Shown here: piece after piece, positions 36,965 through 49,125 of the stretch
Numbering within the stretch: position 1 is the stretch's first letter
Layout of the letters: every line of letters starts with the position of its first letter
Assembly: GCA_022605955.1 (NCBI GenBank)
Contig: JAKCOZ010000001.1
Span: 35,575,646 to 35,639,645, forward strand
DNA length: 64,000 nt
DNA from: Rallus limicola
Taxonomy: Eukaryota; Chordata; Aves; Gruiformes; Rallidae
Direction: 5' to 3'
The notes under the pieces: model-generated
Database searches by the model: none
Told to the model about the DNA's origin: nothing
The model's input: the letters and a program-made list of their open reading frames with translations, nothing else
Made by a program: the position numbers and the translations under genes

Positions 36965-38132
36965 TGTGGTTTTGCATGGCTGGGTTCTGGTGGAGGCTGG
37001 GGTTGGGCAGGCTGCAGGGGCAGCTTCTGCAAGAAGCAGCCAGTAGCTTCCCCTAGGCCTGTCAGAGTAAATACCAGCTGACTCAAGGCTGGACCTGCTG
37101 CTGACCAAGGCTGAGCCCATCGGCTATGGTCATAGTGCCTCTATAAATTATATTTAAGAGAAAAAAAACCACGGGCAGCTGCTTTTTGCCACCAGAGAAG
37201 GGAGTGAGAATATGTAAGAAGCTGTACAGACACCAAGGTCAGTGAAGGAGGAGGCACTCAAGAGGGACGAGGTGCTCTAGGTGCTGGAGAGAGAGATTCC
37301 TCTGCAGCCCATGGAAAAGATGATGGTGGAGCAGGTTGTCCTCTGCAGCCCAGGGAAGATGATGCAGAACAGAGACCCCACTTGCAGCTTGTGGAGAGAA
37401 CTCACGCTGGAGCAGGTGGACATATATGGAAGACACTGTGACCCACAGCCCATGGGGACAGAGAGGCCCATGCCGGAGCAGGTTTGCTGGTGGGACTTGA
37501 GACTCTGTGGGGCACCAGGCTGGAACAGTCTGGACTTGAGAGACTGAGAGACATTCTGTGATTTAATGACTGCACCCTATGTAAGTGACCCACCCTGAGG
37601 CAGTTGGTGATGAGCTGAAGTCCCATGGGAAAGGAGTCACATTGGAGAAGTTCATGTAGGACTGTCTCCCATGGATGGGACTCCATGCTGGAGCAGGGGA
37701 AGGGTGTGAATAATGTCCCTGCCCCGATGCTAAGAAGGAAAACATCGAGGAACTGATCGAAACCCCCATTCCACACCCCCACCCACTCCCACCGTGCCAC
37801 AGTTGGGAGAAGAAGGCAGAGAAATCATGAATAAAGTGAAGTCTGTGAAGAAGGGAAGGGTAGAGGGAGGTGTTTTAAGATCTGGTTTTACTTCTCATTA
37901 TCTGACTCTTGTGTCACTGAATGTGCAGTGCAGTGTAATAAATTAGATAGTTTTTTTTATTCCATGTTGAGTCTGTTTTGCCCATGACACTAACTGTGGA
38001 ATGATCTCTCTCTGCCCTTATCTCGACTCCTAAGCCTCTCAATATATCTTTTCTCCCCTGTCCAGCTGAAAAGGAGAGTTACAGAATGACCTTGGTGGGC
38101 ACCTGGCCTCCAGCCAGGGCCAAACCACCTCA
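36965..38132 (+). mobile_element. LTR-like interspersed repeat, copy 2 (solo, better preserved)
   Basis: About 1,168 bp, same family as 12,310-13,299. It starts TGTGGTTTTGCATGGCTGGG and ends with CCAGCCAGGGCCAAACCACC followed by TCA, so the ends are short inverted TG...CA type. TATAAA at 37,142-37,147 and AATAAA at 37,937-37,942 are in the places expected for LTR promoter and polyadenylation signals. The middle (about 37,260-37,700) is an imperfect tandem array of short units with CCCATGG and GCTGGAGCAGG. CCTCCC lies close to both ends (36,957-36,962 and 38,133-38,138), a possible 6-bp target duplication, although two bases separate it from the 5' end. No internal retroviral genes are present. 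Confidence 0.7.
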
Positions 38133-39254
38133 CCTCCCCTTCACCGAGTCTTAAAACTGGAAGCTGATTTTAGTGGTCAGATACACGAGCAGAGAGATCA
38201 CAGAGGCAGGTGAGGTTCCTATAAATTTTGTGAACGAAATGTTGGCTGCTTGGCCTAGAGTTACCTTTTTCCCTTATTGTTCTTTCAGGCTGGCTTCCAC
38301 TCCTTTGGGTCCTTGTCCATACCCAAGGCTTCTGCATACAGATTCATGAGCTGGTCAAAATTGGCCCTAAAGTTTTAATCCTTTCACAGTTCAACCTCTT
38401 GTGACCAGGCTTGGCTATGCTCAGCTGTGCAGCTGGACACTGGATATGTCACTGTGGTTTCAGTATGCAGGGGCAGAATGGCAAGCAGTGAGCATGGCAC
38501 TGTGTGGGACCCAAAGACCATGCTGGTTCTGTGATAGGCTGCACACATCCTATTCATAGTTCAGTATCAAACAGATCAAGAGTCGCACTGCTGAACTCCT
38601 CCTTGCTTCTGTTGCAGTCACTGCACTGTTTCTTCCAGCGCTCAGAGAAATATTTGCATGACTGTTATTAGTGGGTAGGGATATAAGTCAAATCAGTCAC
38701 TTTTGTAGAACTGAGATATATAAATACTTTCATTTTCTGCCATCTTTAAGGTTAGGTTAGAGGTGAACCATGAATGGACAGTATGTTGTAGGATTAGAGA
38801 GAGTATTTGGCAATAGCTATTTCTAGCAATATACTGAGAGGGGGATTTAAAAATAATAGGATAAAATAGGATAACTGTCACTGACAGCTTTCAGAGAACT
38901 TTGAGGCTGTGCTCAGGGACAAAAATGAACAGTGTCAATGTTAGAAATACTTATTTTTGATGATGTGACTGGTTCACATCTGGGCATTAGACTTCTTACT
39001 AATTTACTGCTTAAATTTTAATTTAGGAAAATGCAGACCTGTACAGTGTAATGACTGTGGACTGACTTAAAGCTGCAAAGAAAATACAAATTTGTTAGGA
39101 AAAGTATACTCCTGAACGGTAATTGCTTTGAATGCATAAGTTTGAGACAATGGAGAGTCAAGTCCATAATGTGTGAGATGGAGAGTGAGCACTGGGTTTG
39201 CATGCAGGTAGCGTGAATATATGTTCTACTAGTGAGCTTAAGGTCTTAAGGTCT
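38133..39254. other. Intergenic DNA
   Basis: No gene or recognisable repeat. A small direct repeat of ATAGGATAA occurs at about 38,857-38,876. Confidence 0.5.
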
Positions 39255-40261
39255 GAATGGAGGCCTGTGACTAGTGCTGTTCCCCAGGGCTTGGTGTTGG
39301 GTCCAGTTCTGTTTAATATCTTCATTGACGACCTTGATGAGGGAACAGCATCCACCCTCAGCAAGTGCCGATGATAGAAAGCTGGGAGGAGTGGCTGACA
39401 CGCAGGAACACTGTGCTGCCATCCAGAGAGACCTGGACAGGCTGGAGAGCTGGGCTGGGAGAAATCTAATGAAGTTCAACAAGAGCAAGTGTAAAGTCTT
39501 GCACCTGGGGAGGAACAACCGACTTTATCAGTACAGGCTGGGGGATGACCTGCTGGAAAAGAGCTCTGTGGAGAAGGACCTCGGGGTCCTGGTTGATGAC
39601 AGGTTGGCTATGAGCCAGCAGTGTGCACTGGTGGCTAAGAGAGCCAATGGGATCCTGGGGTGCATCAGGAAGAGTGTGTCCAGCAGGTCAAAGGAGGTGA
39701 TCCTCCCCCTCTACTCTGCGTTGGTCAGGCCCCACCTGGAGTATTGTGTCCAGTTCTGGGCTCCCTGGTATAAAAAACGACAGGGACCTTCTGGAGAGAG
39801 TCCAGAGAAGGGCTACGAAGATGATTAAGGGCCTGGAACATCTCCCCTATGAGGAAAGGCTGAGTGAGCTAGGTCTGTTCAGCCTGGAGAAAAGAAGACT
39901 TAGGGGGGACCTAATTAGTGTTTACAAATATCTTAGACTTGGGATGCAGGGGGAATTGGCCAGCCCATTTTCAGTGGTCTGTGGGGACAGGACTAGGGGC
40001 AATGGCTGTAAGCTGGAGCATAGGAAGTTCCACACCAACATGCGGATGAACTTTTTCACAGTGAGGGTGACAGAGCCCTGGGACAGGCTGCCCAGGGGGG
40101 TGGTGGGGTCTCCTTCTCTGGAGATATTCAAGTCTCATCTGGATGTCTGTCTGTGCAATATGAGACAGGGAGCTGCTTTGGCAGGGGGGTTGGACCCGAT
40201 GATCTCTGGAGGTCCCTTCCAACCGCTAAGATTCTGTGATTCTGTGATTCTGTGATTCTGT
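39255..40261 (+). mobile_element. CR1 LINE, 5'-truncated copy with 3' octamer tail
   Basis: The longest and best preserved CR1 here, about 1.0 kb, sense orientation. Translation gives the C-terminal part of the CR1 reverse transcriptase polyprotein: a segment with [20 protein letters not shown], then [12 protein letters not shown], then [17 protein letters not shown], then in another frame [19 protein letters not shown] and WDRLPRGVVGSPSLEIFKSHL. The reading frame is broken near 39,365 and again in an A-run at about 39,768-39,773, so the copy is dead. It ends in ATTCTGTG repeated about 3.5 times (40,231-40,261), the diagnostic CR1 tail. CR1 elements usually truncate at the 5' end, as here. 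Confidence 0.95.
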
Positions 40262-43200
40262 CTTACAATCTAGAAAGTAGAAATACTCTTGGATGTTCCC
40301 GTTTCAACTCAGCTGTTACCTGTTCACTGCAACTAATTGGATATCTAGAACCGAATGCCATGGTCCCATTTTGTCAGTTTGTTGGAAATTAGGCATGAAA
40401 TGTTCTCATTTATATGTAGAACGAGGAGAAGCAATTTTAAGTTTTACACTTGCGAGGATGCAGAGAGCACAGCCTATCTCTGGGTAAAGGTAGGTCACCT
40501 GCTAAGAAGCACGACAGTTTGAATTCTGCAGATACTATCCGAACAGCACTGTGACGGCGCAGCAGGAGGAACTGCGTGCTTGCAGCTCTATGATGCAACT
40601 GTAAGTATAAGTCTATTACTGCATTGCCTACTTCATGGAGGCTTGAAAAAAACGAATGTTTTATTGAAATGTCACCTCCAAAACTAGTCAAGCCTAAGCT
40701 TAGCAAATGTCAGTATCTTTTTCTTAATTGGACTAGTATTTGCATACAGTTAGGTAATGTTTGAGTATGGTTTTTAAAGGAAAAGGTGAAAAGTGGGGCG
40801 GGAACAGTACATCCTGTAGATAGGACGCTTTGCTGGCAGGACAACATCTGGTCCCTGATACCTAGATTGTTTAGTGCTGGTTTTGCTTTGTTTTCTAATT
40901 GGCTACATAATGTCCAGTCATGGAGCTGGGACCAGGACCTGAATCATGGCATAAGAGGCATGTATCATCAGTAGCAGACGTGAGAGTCAGTCTGTCTTGT
41001 CACATACATGCTGCTCTCCTCACCCCATTGCTCTTGCATTTTTACACATAGGGGGTCCAGGATATGCAGGAGAGTTTACCTACCAGGACTGTACCTCCTG
41101 GTACTCCACAAAACCTTTTAGGAGGTGGGAAACTGGTGTTGAATTCCAGATCTTCTGTCGTGCATGATGAAAACTACTGGGTGGTTATGGAAAAAGTGGT
41201 CTTCCTGCAGCATTTGTGTGTTTACTGGGCTCAGCACTGCTGCTGGTGTATCTTAGCTGAATACTCCAGTCAGACTCTTCTAGGGGAGAGTTGCTGAGAG
41301 CAAGACATTGAGGTTAGGCTCTGTCTCCTGTCTGGATCAGAGATTTGGTGCTGCATGCTCTTGGGCAGTTCTACACATGAATGGAAAGCTTGCAACCTCA
41401 GGGCCAAGTGAAAATGCCGACTGAAAAGTGAGCACTGGTGAGTTTTACTGTTGCTGCAGTGGGGTTTTCTGCATCCCTTGTTGGAGGGTGTATGTCCTAA
41501 ATTCTCTTCACTTCACATTTTAGATATTTAAATCACCTTTTAAATTCTTGCAGTTCCTCACTAGCTGTTTTTATTAAACCTCATTGAACTTATTCACACT
41601 CCATTATTAAAATAAAATGTGGAAATGAGAGATCTGAATGCTAATAATCCATTTTGCCTAATCTGGGGTATATATCTGGACATAAAAGCACTCTTGGTGA
41701 GAGAATACACCAGTTCTTCACAGTACAGGACTGGCAGCAGCCAAGTAGAATATACCTGTTGTGTAATCCTGTGCTGCATTGTAAATTTCCTATTAATGTA
41801 ATGCTTCAAAAGCTAACAGAATATTTAGCTGATATACTGTATCTCTCCATTATGTATAATGTCTCCTCATAAATATGCATACATAACAAAACTGGCAATT
41901 TGAGGAATTTATGTAAAACTTAGGAATTCTCTTTGATATCATGGGTCCTCAAGATATATCTGTTTCAACCTGCACCCTCCATATTGAAAAGAGAACAGTT
42001 TTTTTTCTTTCTTCCTTTTCCCTGGCCTTTTTAGTGCATTGAATTTTCAAAGGACATTGCCACAAGGCCAACCGTGGAACATAATGAAATGCGGACAACT
42101 TGAAATCAAATGGCAGACCTTCAGACAAAAAGAGCTGGCAATTGCTCAGGATGATTTATTTGCCCAAGTGGGTCAGTTACCAAAACACAGATCACATCTT
42201 AGGGAGACGTGGTAAAGCTGAAAAAGAAGTAAAAGTTAAAAAAGGGAGGGTTCCAAAATGGCAATTCTGGAGAAAGAAGAAATAATTAAAAAAAAAAATT
42301 GTTGCAGGAATGGAAGAAGATATTTTCTGCTGTTACAGGCAGCCAGAGGCAATTGAGACCATAGATTTAGTGCAATTGCAAGGCTAGGCTTAAATGCACT
42401 TTTGACCAATTAGGCTAAACCTAGTTAAATAATGAATGGAGTTGGGATAACCTTTGGTAGATAAAGTGGGAAGTGGAGGAGATCTAATGTTACAGTCTTA
42501 ATTAGAAAACTTTCAGACTTCTGTTTCACTTGGCAGTCCTGGAATCCAGTTATGAACCTGCTTAAACCAAAACTGGTTTAAGGTGAGGTAAGTTTTCAAG
42601 CCCTTTAACCATTACTTTACATCTGCTAAAGTGGGGATACAGTTGGCCTCATAACCAACAGATGCAGTAAGATACCTTTCAAAACATAAAATAATGCTAA
42701 ATGCTTCTTTTTAATGTAAAAAGCCTACAGGTTACATCATACCTGGAAGTTTCTGAAATTGAAAAATACAGGAGTAAGAGAGTTAATAATTACTAGTACT
42801 AAGAATATATTGAGATTCTAACATTGGCCTTCCAGGTGATAAAATGAAGAAAGAGAAACAAGTCTAGTAAACTCAGTCTTACAGTTTAAGGCTTAGGTAC
42901 ACCATAATGTGGGAGAAAACCTGCATTGTAGGGCAGTTTTAGGAAAGGGTTTCAGAAGTGTCTCTACTAGGGAATGGCAAAAGATTTGTTCTGGCCTGCA
43001 TAGTGCAAGCATCCTAGCAGAATTTTTTTGAACCAGTGTATTTTATGGGCTTTTATTATTTCTGTGGTAAGTGTAGAAAAGCACACATACTTACAAAATT
43101 CTTTACAAGCATCCCAGTTCCATATAAGCTGCACATGTCTCAGTCATGGTAGTAAGTAATAATAGTTACTGTAAGCAGACAGCAGGGTTCAACTGCTTCA

Positions 43201-45142
43201 AAAATACAAAATAATAATAATAATCATCATAATTTAAAAAAATAAATCTTTCAGTCATGATGTTTACTTCCTTAGTACTTACTTCTTGAGAAACCAGACT
43301 GCAGCTGTATCTGCAGAACAAAAGGAAAGCAGTTTTTCAACCCCAGATAATGGAAAAAACAAAAAACCCAGTCTGGGAAGAGGAAATGGAAATCTTACTG
43401 AGCAAATGGCTGAGCTACTACTGCATGAGAGAGAGTGTATTTAAGGTATGTCTGTCAGAGCCTCTTCGCCCTGTTTCTATGACATTTGCTGCCTAAGGCT
43501 TGTAATTTGCAGTAAATCAGGCAATTTTCATTGTCCAGAGTTAAGACAGTTGGCACTATGATATATTAAGGCAGCAGTCTGACGACTATGTACAGCCAAT
43601 TTCAGATTATTTTGGTAGCATGCATAAAGTGATCACACGCTCTACATTCGCTGATGGAAGGTCAGTATTCCTTCGGAAGTAAAAGGGATTTTAATTCTTA
43701 ATTCCTATTAAGTCTATTGGGAGTTAAGCAGAGAAACCTCTGACAAAACTCATGAAAGTTTCTATCTACAGCTATAATAATTTCCTTGCTGGTCCTTCTG
43801 AAATTGAGAGCATGTAATCCTTTTTACTGGGACTTCATTGTTACTTCTGGATAGGAAAGGAAAATTTACAAAGTGCTTCGCATTTAACACAGAGAACCTC
43901 ACGTAGGCTGAGTGGAGGGAGTTCTTGAGAAACAGTTTGACATAGACACAGATTGCTTTTATTACTGAAATGATAAGAACAAGGCAGAAAGGTAAGCTGA
44001 TCTACATCAGACATGTACAGCACACGAACATTAGAAGTGTGTGAAGAGGCACTTATTATATGAGTACAGTTTCCTTGTGGTCTGTCTTGTGGACTTCCCT
44101 TTGCCTTGGTTGATAAACCTTGTGGGGGAGAAACAATGGAGTCTAAGTTGGATATAGAAGTTCTGAAGCGGATTTGTGGAATCAGAGTGGGGAGAATATT
44201 TTTTTCCTAATATTTATTAAGATGTAGGTCAAATAATTTACTGTAGCGGGCTGAGAGGAAAAAAAAAAGTCAGCATCTATTTTAAGAACCAATTTAGATT
44301 TCCACATAAATGGAAATCAAGAATAATTCTACTGCATTACACAGAAGTGTAAGGGCTGGTGCAAGGTCAGAATGAAGCCTCTTGCGATTCTGTTCAAAAT
44401 GAATTTAAATCAGGATGACTGCACTGATTTCAGCAACTTCAGGCTGTTTTTTAACCAGATGAAAATTTGGCATTCAGTTATCACAGTAAATAATTCAGCT
44501 AATATTTTCCTAAGGAAAGAGATAGGGACAGAGCCTAATGTGGCTGCAGTTCTCCAGGAGCACCATCTGGTGCAAGGTGCACTACTGGGCAAGTGACAGG
44601 GACCCCTCCAGCCTATCGACGTAGCTACTGCATCCAAACCTGTGTTGTGTCTTTGACTTTGTCCTAAGCTCCCACTGATGCCAATGGGAAAGCCATGGGC
44701 AACACAGGCTTTTTATTCAGGCTGCTGAATCTTAATATTTTAAAAACGTTGACTTGGGCAGGAGCTGAGATAATTCACATTTGGGGCTTTGCACTGAAGC
44801 ACTTGAATTCCGTTTGGAGTGCAGTACGAGCCCCATAAACCCATCTCTAAAAATCCCACTCTGAAAAGAGGATTACTGTACATATGCTGTATTTGCTCCC
44901 TGTTTTCCATAACCTTTTAATGCCTCAGGGATTGAGTTTCGCTAGACGCAGTGGGAGAATCCTGGTACATCTGGTTTTCCTGTGGTCTTACATGATGACT
45001 GAACAGCCTCACAGCTTTTGCGGTCAGGTTCCCTATGGGTTCACACTGTGATTAGATTTGTTCACCACAAATATATCCTTGTTTGCCATAAAGATGCGAG
45101 TGAATTGAGCTGCTGTGTATGCATCCCATTTGCAACTAGGAT
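40262..45142. other. Intergenic DNA
   Basis: No supported gene. A short ATA/AAT simple repeat lies at about 43,209-43,233. A 61-codon frame at 42,100-42,285 ends in a lysine-rich stretch with no known relative and is treated as chance. Confidence 0.5.
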
Positions 45143-45227
45143 TTCATAGAATCATACAGTAAATTAGGTTGGAAAGGACCTCTGGAGGTCACCTCGTACA
45201 TTTCCTGGCTCAGTCTCTTCCCAAAGA
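45143..45227 (-). mobile_element. CR1 LINE 3'-end fragment
   Basis: TTTCATAGAATCATACAGTA followed by TTAGGTTGGAAAGGACCTCT and GGAGGTCACCTCGTAC is the reverse complement of the terminal CR1 block (AGAGGTCCCTTCCAACCT type) with a decayed octamer tail. Only about 85 bp remains. Confidence 0.85.
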
Positions 45228-47455
45228 TGAATTGTTTTTTTCCCCTTTGTCGATGGATGATTTAGAAATACCCTTTTGGCTGACAGAATGACCTCTGCTT
45301 TCTTACTTCTCCCAAATGCAAGTGCTTACTGCAGCCCACATACATTCTGTATTTTAAAATATTACATGCAGGGTTTTTAAAAATAAAGTGTATCCTACAA
45401 TACTCAAATTTGAAATGTGAAATCTGGCGTGGAAGAAGGTTAAACAGACGTTTAGCCATGCAGCTCTTCCTGAATGTCTAAACAAATACCTGACCACCGA
45501 TCTGGCTTTCATCGCAGCAGCAGCTGACGACTCTATGGAGCGAAATGATAGGAGGTGCCTGGGCATGCATTTGGCCCTTGGGGAGACCCAGCTGTCTGCC
45601 GCTTCCCAGGCAGGACCTGAGGTTATCCAGCATCCCTGGCATCGGGGCAGCCTGTTGCCCTAACCCCGGCGTGGGAGGTGGTCCAGGCAAAGTTGTATGG
45701 GGTTCAAAAGTCACAGTTAGGTCACCCCTTTAGGAGAGCTTGATTTAATTTTCAGACAATAATATTTTTTGAGCTGACTTCACCAAGATTTTCAGCAGGG
45801 CCATAATTATTGCTAGATAACACTGACTTGTTCTTGGAAAAGCACTTTTTGTCTATTTTTAATGTATAATAGTTTCTGGGATTTATGTTTTCTTTCTGCA
45901 AATACAACAGAATGAAAAACGTATCTGTGTGACATTTATTGCTGAATACTGATTTCTTATTGGCAAGTACTCCAGATATACAATCAACATCTTTAATTTT
46001 TATGAAGAGATGAAAAGTGACTTAGGTAAGGCCCATTGGGATATTGCTTTTTATGAAAAAGGACTTTTTTTTTTTTTTTAAACTAGATATAGACTATAGT
46101 CTATAGACTCTGGATGATATGTTCTCTTCAAATCTCAGATAGGCTTTTGGAAGTTGACCAAAAATGGCCTTTCTGAAAAGATAAAACTTTGAAAAGGCAT
46201 AATTGTTCCTTGCTATTCATGCTGACACTGAAATAAATATGTGATTTCAAAGAAAAATGACTCCACGTGACTTCTGCTAATCCTCCAGATCATTTCAATA
46301 GATTTCACATGAGGTTTGAAACTGCTACCTTGTGCCTTATCAACATGTTAGGCTAAAGCCTGAGAAAGTAGTGCAGGTACGAACCATGTAATTCCCATAG
46401 CCATCTGAGGTCAGTAAAAGGTTGGCAGAAAATGTCATTGAACAGTTCTAGAAATAGTAGAAGACATTCTGGTTTCACAGGTAATTAATGAAATGGAAAG
46501 GGAAATGTATTTTGATAGAAGTGGCAATTTTCCTTCATTTTAGTTGTGCCAGGGTTAAAACTGGTCATGCTTTAGGATTTTCTGTGAGAGGGGTAGGGAA
46601 GAGACATGCCCTTGTATTATTTATTTTGAGTATCATCGCAGCGTGTGTGAACAGCTGCACAAGCAGAAGAGAAGACAGACCCTTCTCCAGTAGGTTTTAT
46701 GGAATCATGTTGCTTTGCAGCCTTTTGACTCCATTGCAGAAGAGAAGGTAATTTTCATGCTTCCATACTTGCAAAGGGGAGAGTGATGAAGATAAGCTCA
46801 AGCGTTTTAGTGCCTTGAATGGCAGCTGAGAAAGATGATCCTAGTTGGTTCCAGTTAAAATTTCCAAGACAAGGACTAGTGAGGCTGAATGCAGCCAGTG
46901 CAGTAAGGCTCAAGCAATATCACCAACTTTAACCCAGCACAGCTGCAGGCTTTGTTTTCTGCAGCAGCATGGCTGGGGGCACGGTGCCTTCCCTCCTGCC
47001 TAATGGTTTGCAACTCCTAGGTCTGCTGGAGGCCTTCACTGACACTGGGCTTATACAGGTCTCCCTGCTGAGCTTTCTAAAGAGCTGTTTTGGTATGGTT
47101 TTCACATGAAAATCTCGGTTGTGGTCCTAGCAGTTGAATGATCTGGAAACAAAGGTGATGCTGGCTGCCTAAGGTGAGCCTGCAGCTTATCGGGATAGAG
47201 CCTCCCATGTATTTTCAGGTTTCATTATGGAGAAATTGAGCTGAGGACACCAGTACACCACTTGGAAATGTTTTGAATCTCTCTGTTATTTTATGGCTTT
47301 TTTTTTTTTTTTAATTCAAAATAGAAGTGTTTTTATGGTATTGACTGTACCACAGCTTGGTATCTAAGTTCCAGTTTGCTTGCTGGAAGGCTTGCTTTCT
47401 GAATATTGGAAATGTAATATTGAGGTGCTGCTGTGTATTCACAAAACCTGAAAAT
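45228..47455. other. Intergenic DNA with a perfect palindrome
   Basis: No supported gene. It contains a moderately GC-rich stretch at about 45,540-45,690, a T-run at about 46,067-46,080, an 18-bp perfect palindrome TATAGACTATAGTCTATA at 46,088-46,105, and another T-run at about 47,299-47,313. Confidence 0.5.
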
Positions 47456-47852
47456 CACAGAATCACAGAACGTTAGGAGTTGGAAGGGACCTCAAAAGAT
47501 TATCTAGTCCAACTTCCATGCCAGAGCAGGATCATCTAGACTAAATCGCACAGGAACACATACAGGTGGGTTTTGAATGTCTCCAGAGAAGGAGACTCCA
47601 CAGCCCCTCTGGGCAGCCTGTCCCAGTGCTCTGTCACACTCACAGTGGAAAAGTCCCTCCTTATATAAACATGGAACTTCCTATGCTTCAGCTTGCACCC
47701 ACTGCCCCTTGTCCTATCGCTGGCCATCACTGAGAAGAGCCTGGCTCCATCCTTCTGACTCTCACCCTTTACATATTTATAAACATCCACAAGGTCACCC
47801 CCTCAGTCTCCTCCAAGCTGAAGAGGCCCAGCTCCCTCAGCCTCTCCTCATA
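47456..47852 (-). mobile_element. CR1 LINE fragment
   Basis: About 400 bp, antisense on the + strand. It starts with the reverse of the octamer tail (AATCACAGAATCACAGAA), then TTGGAAGGGACCTCAAAAGA, and ends at CAGCCTCTCCTCATAA. The minus-strand frame at 47,536-47,790 encodes the CR1 C-terminal segment (including [20 protein letters not shown]). Truncated at the 5' end. Confidence 0.93.
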
Positions 47853-47926
47853 AAATCACTGGTTACATTCTTTAACAACATAATACTGAGCAGCGTGAGT
47901 TTTGTCAGAATATATTAAAAACTCGT

Positions 47927-48055
47927 GATGGAAATCACAATAGTCAAAAGCTACTTGTTCCTGACTTGTGGTTTTCTGCCTCTAATTAGAGGGTAGGTTG
48001 TGTTTGTTAAGAGGTGGGCATTGCCAGGCTGGTTTTGCTTTCTGACTGATTTTAG
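47927..48055 (+). repeat. Direct repeat, copy A (about 125 bp)
   Basis: Nearly identical to 49,001-49,125: GATGGAAATCACA(A/G)TAGTCAAAAGC onwards, with only about five substitutions and a few single-base or short gaps. The two copies lie about 1.07 kb apart in the same orientation. I do not recognise the sequence as a known repeat family. Confidence 0.9.
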
Positions 48056-49000
48056 TGGGAATTCAGTAGTTTGGGTTTTGTGCATCTTTTGCAACGTCAA
48101 AACTTGTCCAACATGTTTTGCTGCATTTGGTTCTGAATTCGTGGTCTGAGCTAATCTGGTGAACAACCCGCTCTTTCTGTTGTCTTCGCATCACTTCCTA
48201 GCAATTTGAGCATGAACTGGGAGGACAAGCAGATCCAAGCCCTTCTTTCCACCACTCCTAACAATCTCTTGTCATTACATCAGCTTAGGTCTGCCAAACC
48301 TTTCATCAGATGTAAAAATGAACGGAAAGGTTACTTTTCTAGTATAATAATTAGAACATTTACCATGGTAACAGACCTATTATGGTTCATCCATTTAGTC
48401 ATGTTTTATCTTATTATAAATGGTGAATTCAACTCCCTTCCCACAAAGCTTATGTAAACAGCTTTGTGCAAAGAGGAACCAGAGCTTCAAGACTGGGTCT
48501 GGTCCATACATATGGTCTCTGGGCTAGTCCAAAGACAATTCCTAAGTCAAGGACACAGTGGCTGAGAACCACAAGCACATACTCCAGAAATCCAGTGAGC
48601 ATCCTGGCGATAACCACCTACTTCCTGTGACACCACGGCGAGTCACTGACTCTCATTCCACTTCTTCCACTCATCAAAGGATACGATAGGGATGTAAACA
48701 TGAATATGTTAAGCATATAAGGGTTCTCAGATGGAAGATGCCATACTATCGCCAAACCTCAGGATTGTATTTAAGCAGCATCACCACCAGCAGCAGCAGG
48801 AAGACTTAACTGAGTGGGAGAAAGGGTTCACTTTATCAGTTTTAACACACCCAGAGAGGCAGGTGCTTTGGTGAAGTGTTTGCATCCCAGCCCCATGTAC
48901 TGCCGTACCCAGCAGAATGGCAATGCCAAGCGGGTCTGCAGCACCTGACTGCTAAATGTTCGTAGCATGCCTGGTTTTGAGCTGTGCTATTCTTAAAGCT

Positions 49001-49125
49001 GATGGAAATCACAGTAGTCAAAAGCTACTTGTTCCTGACTTGTGGTTTTCTGCCACTAATTAGAGGGTAGGTTGTGTTTGTTAAGAGTGGGCATTGTCGA
49101 GCTGGTTTTGCTTTCTGCTGTTTAG
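49001..49125 (+). repeat. Direct repeat, copy B (about 125 bp)
   Basis: Partner of 47,927-48,055. Copy B has lost one G (GAGTGGG for GAGGTGGG) and has small differences at GCCACTAA versus GCCTCTAA and GTCGAGC versus GCCAGGC. Confidence 0.9.
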
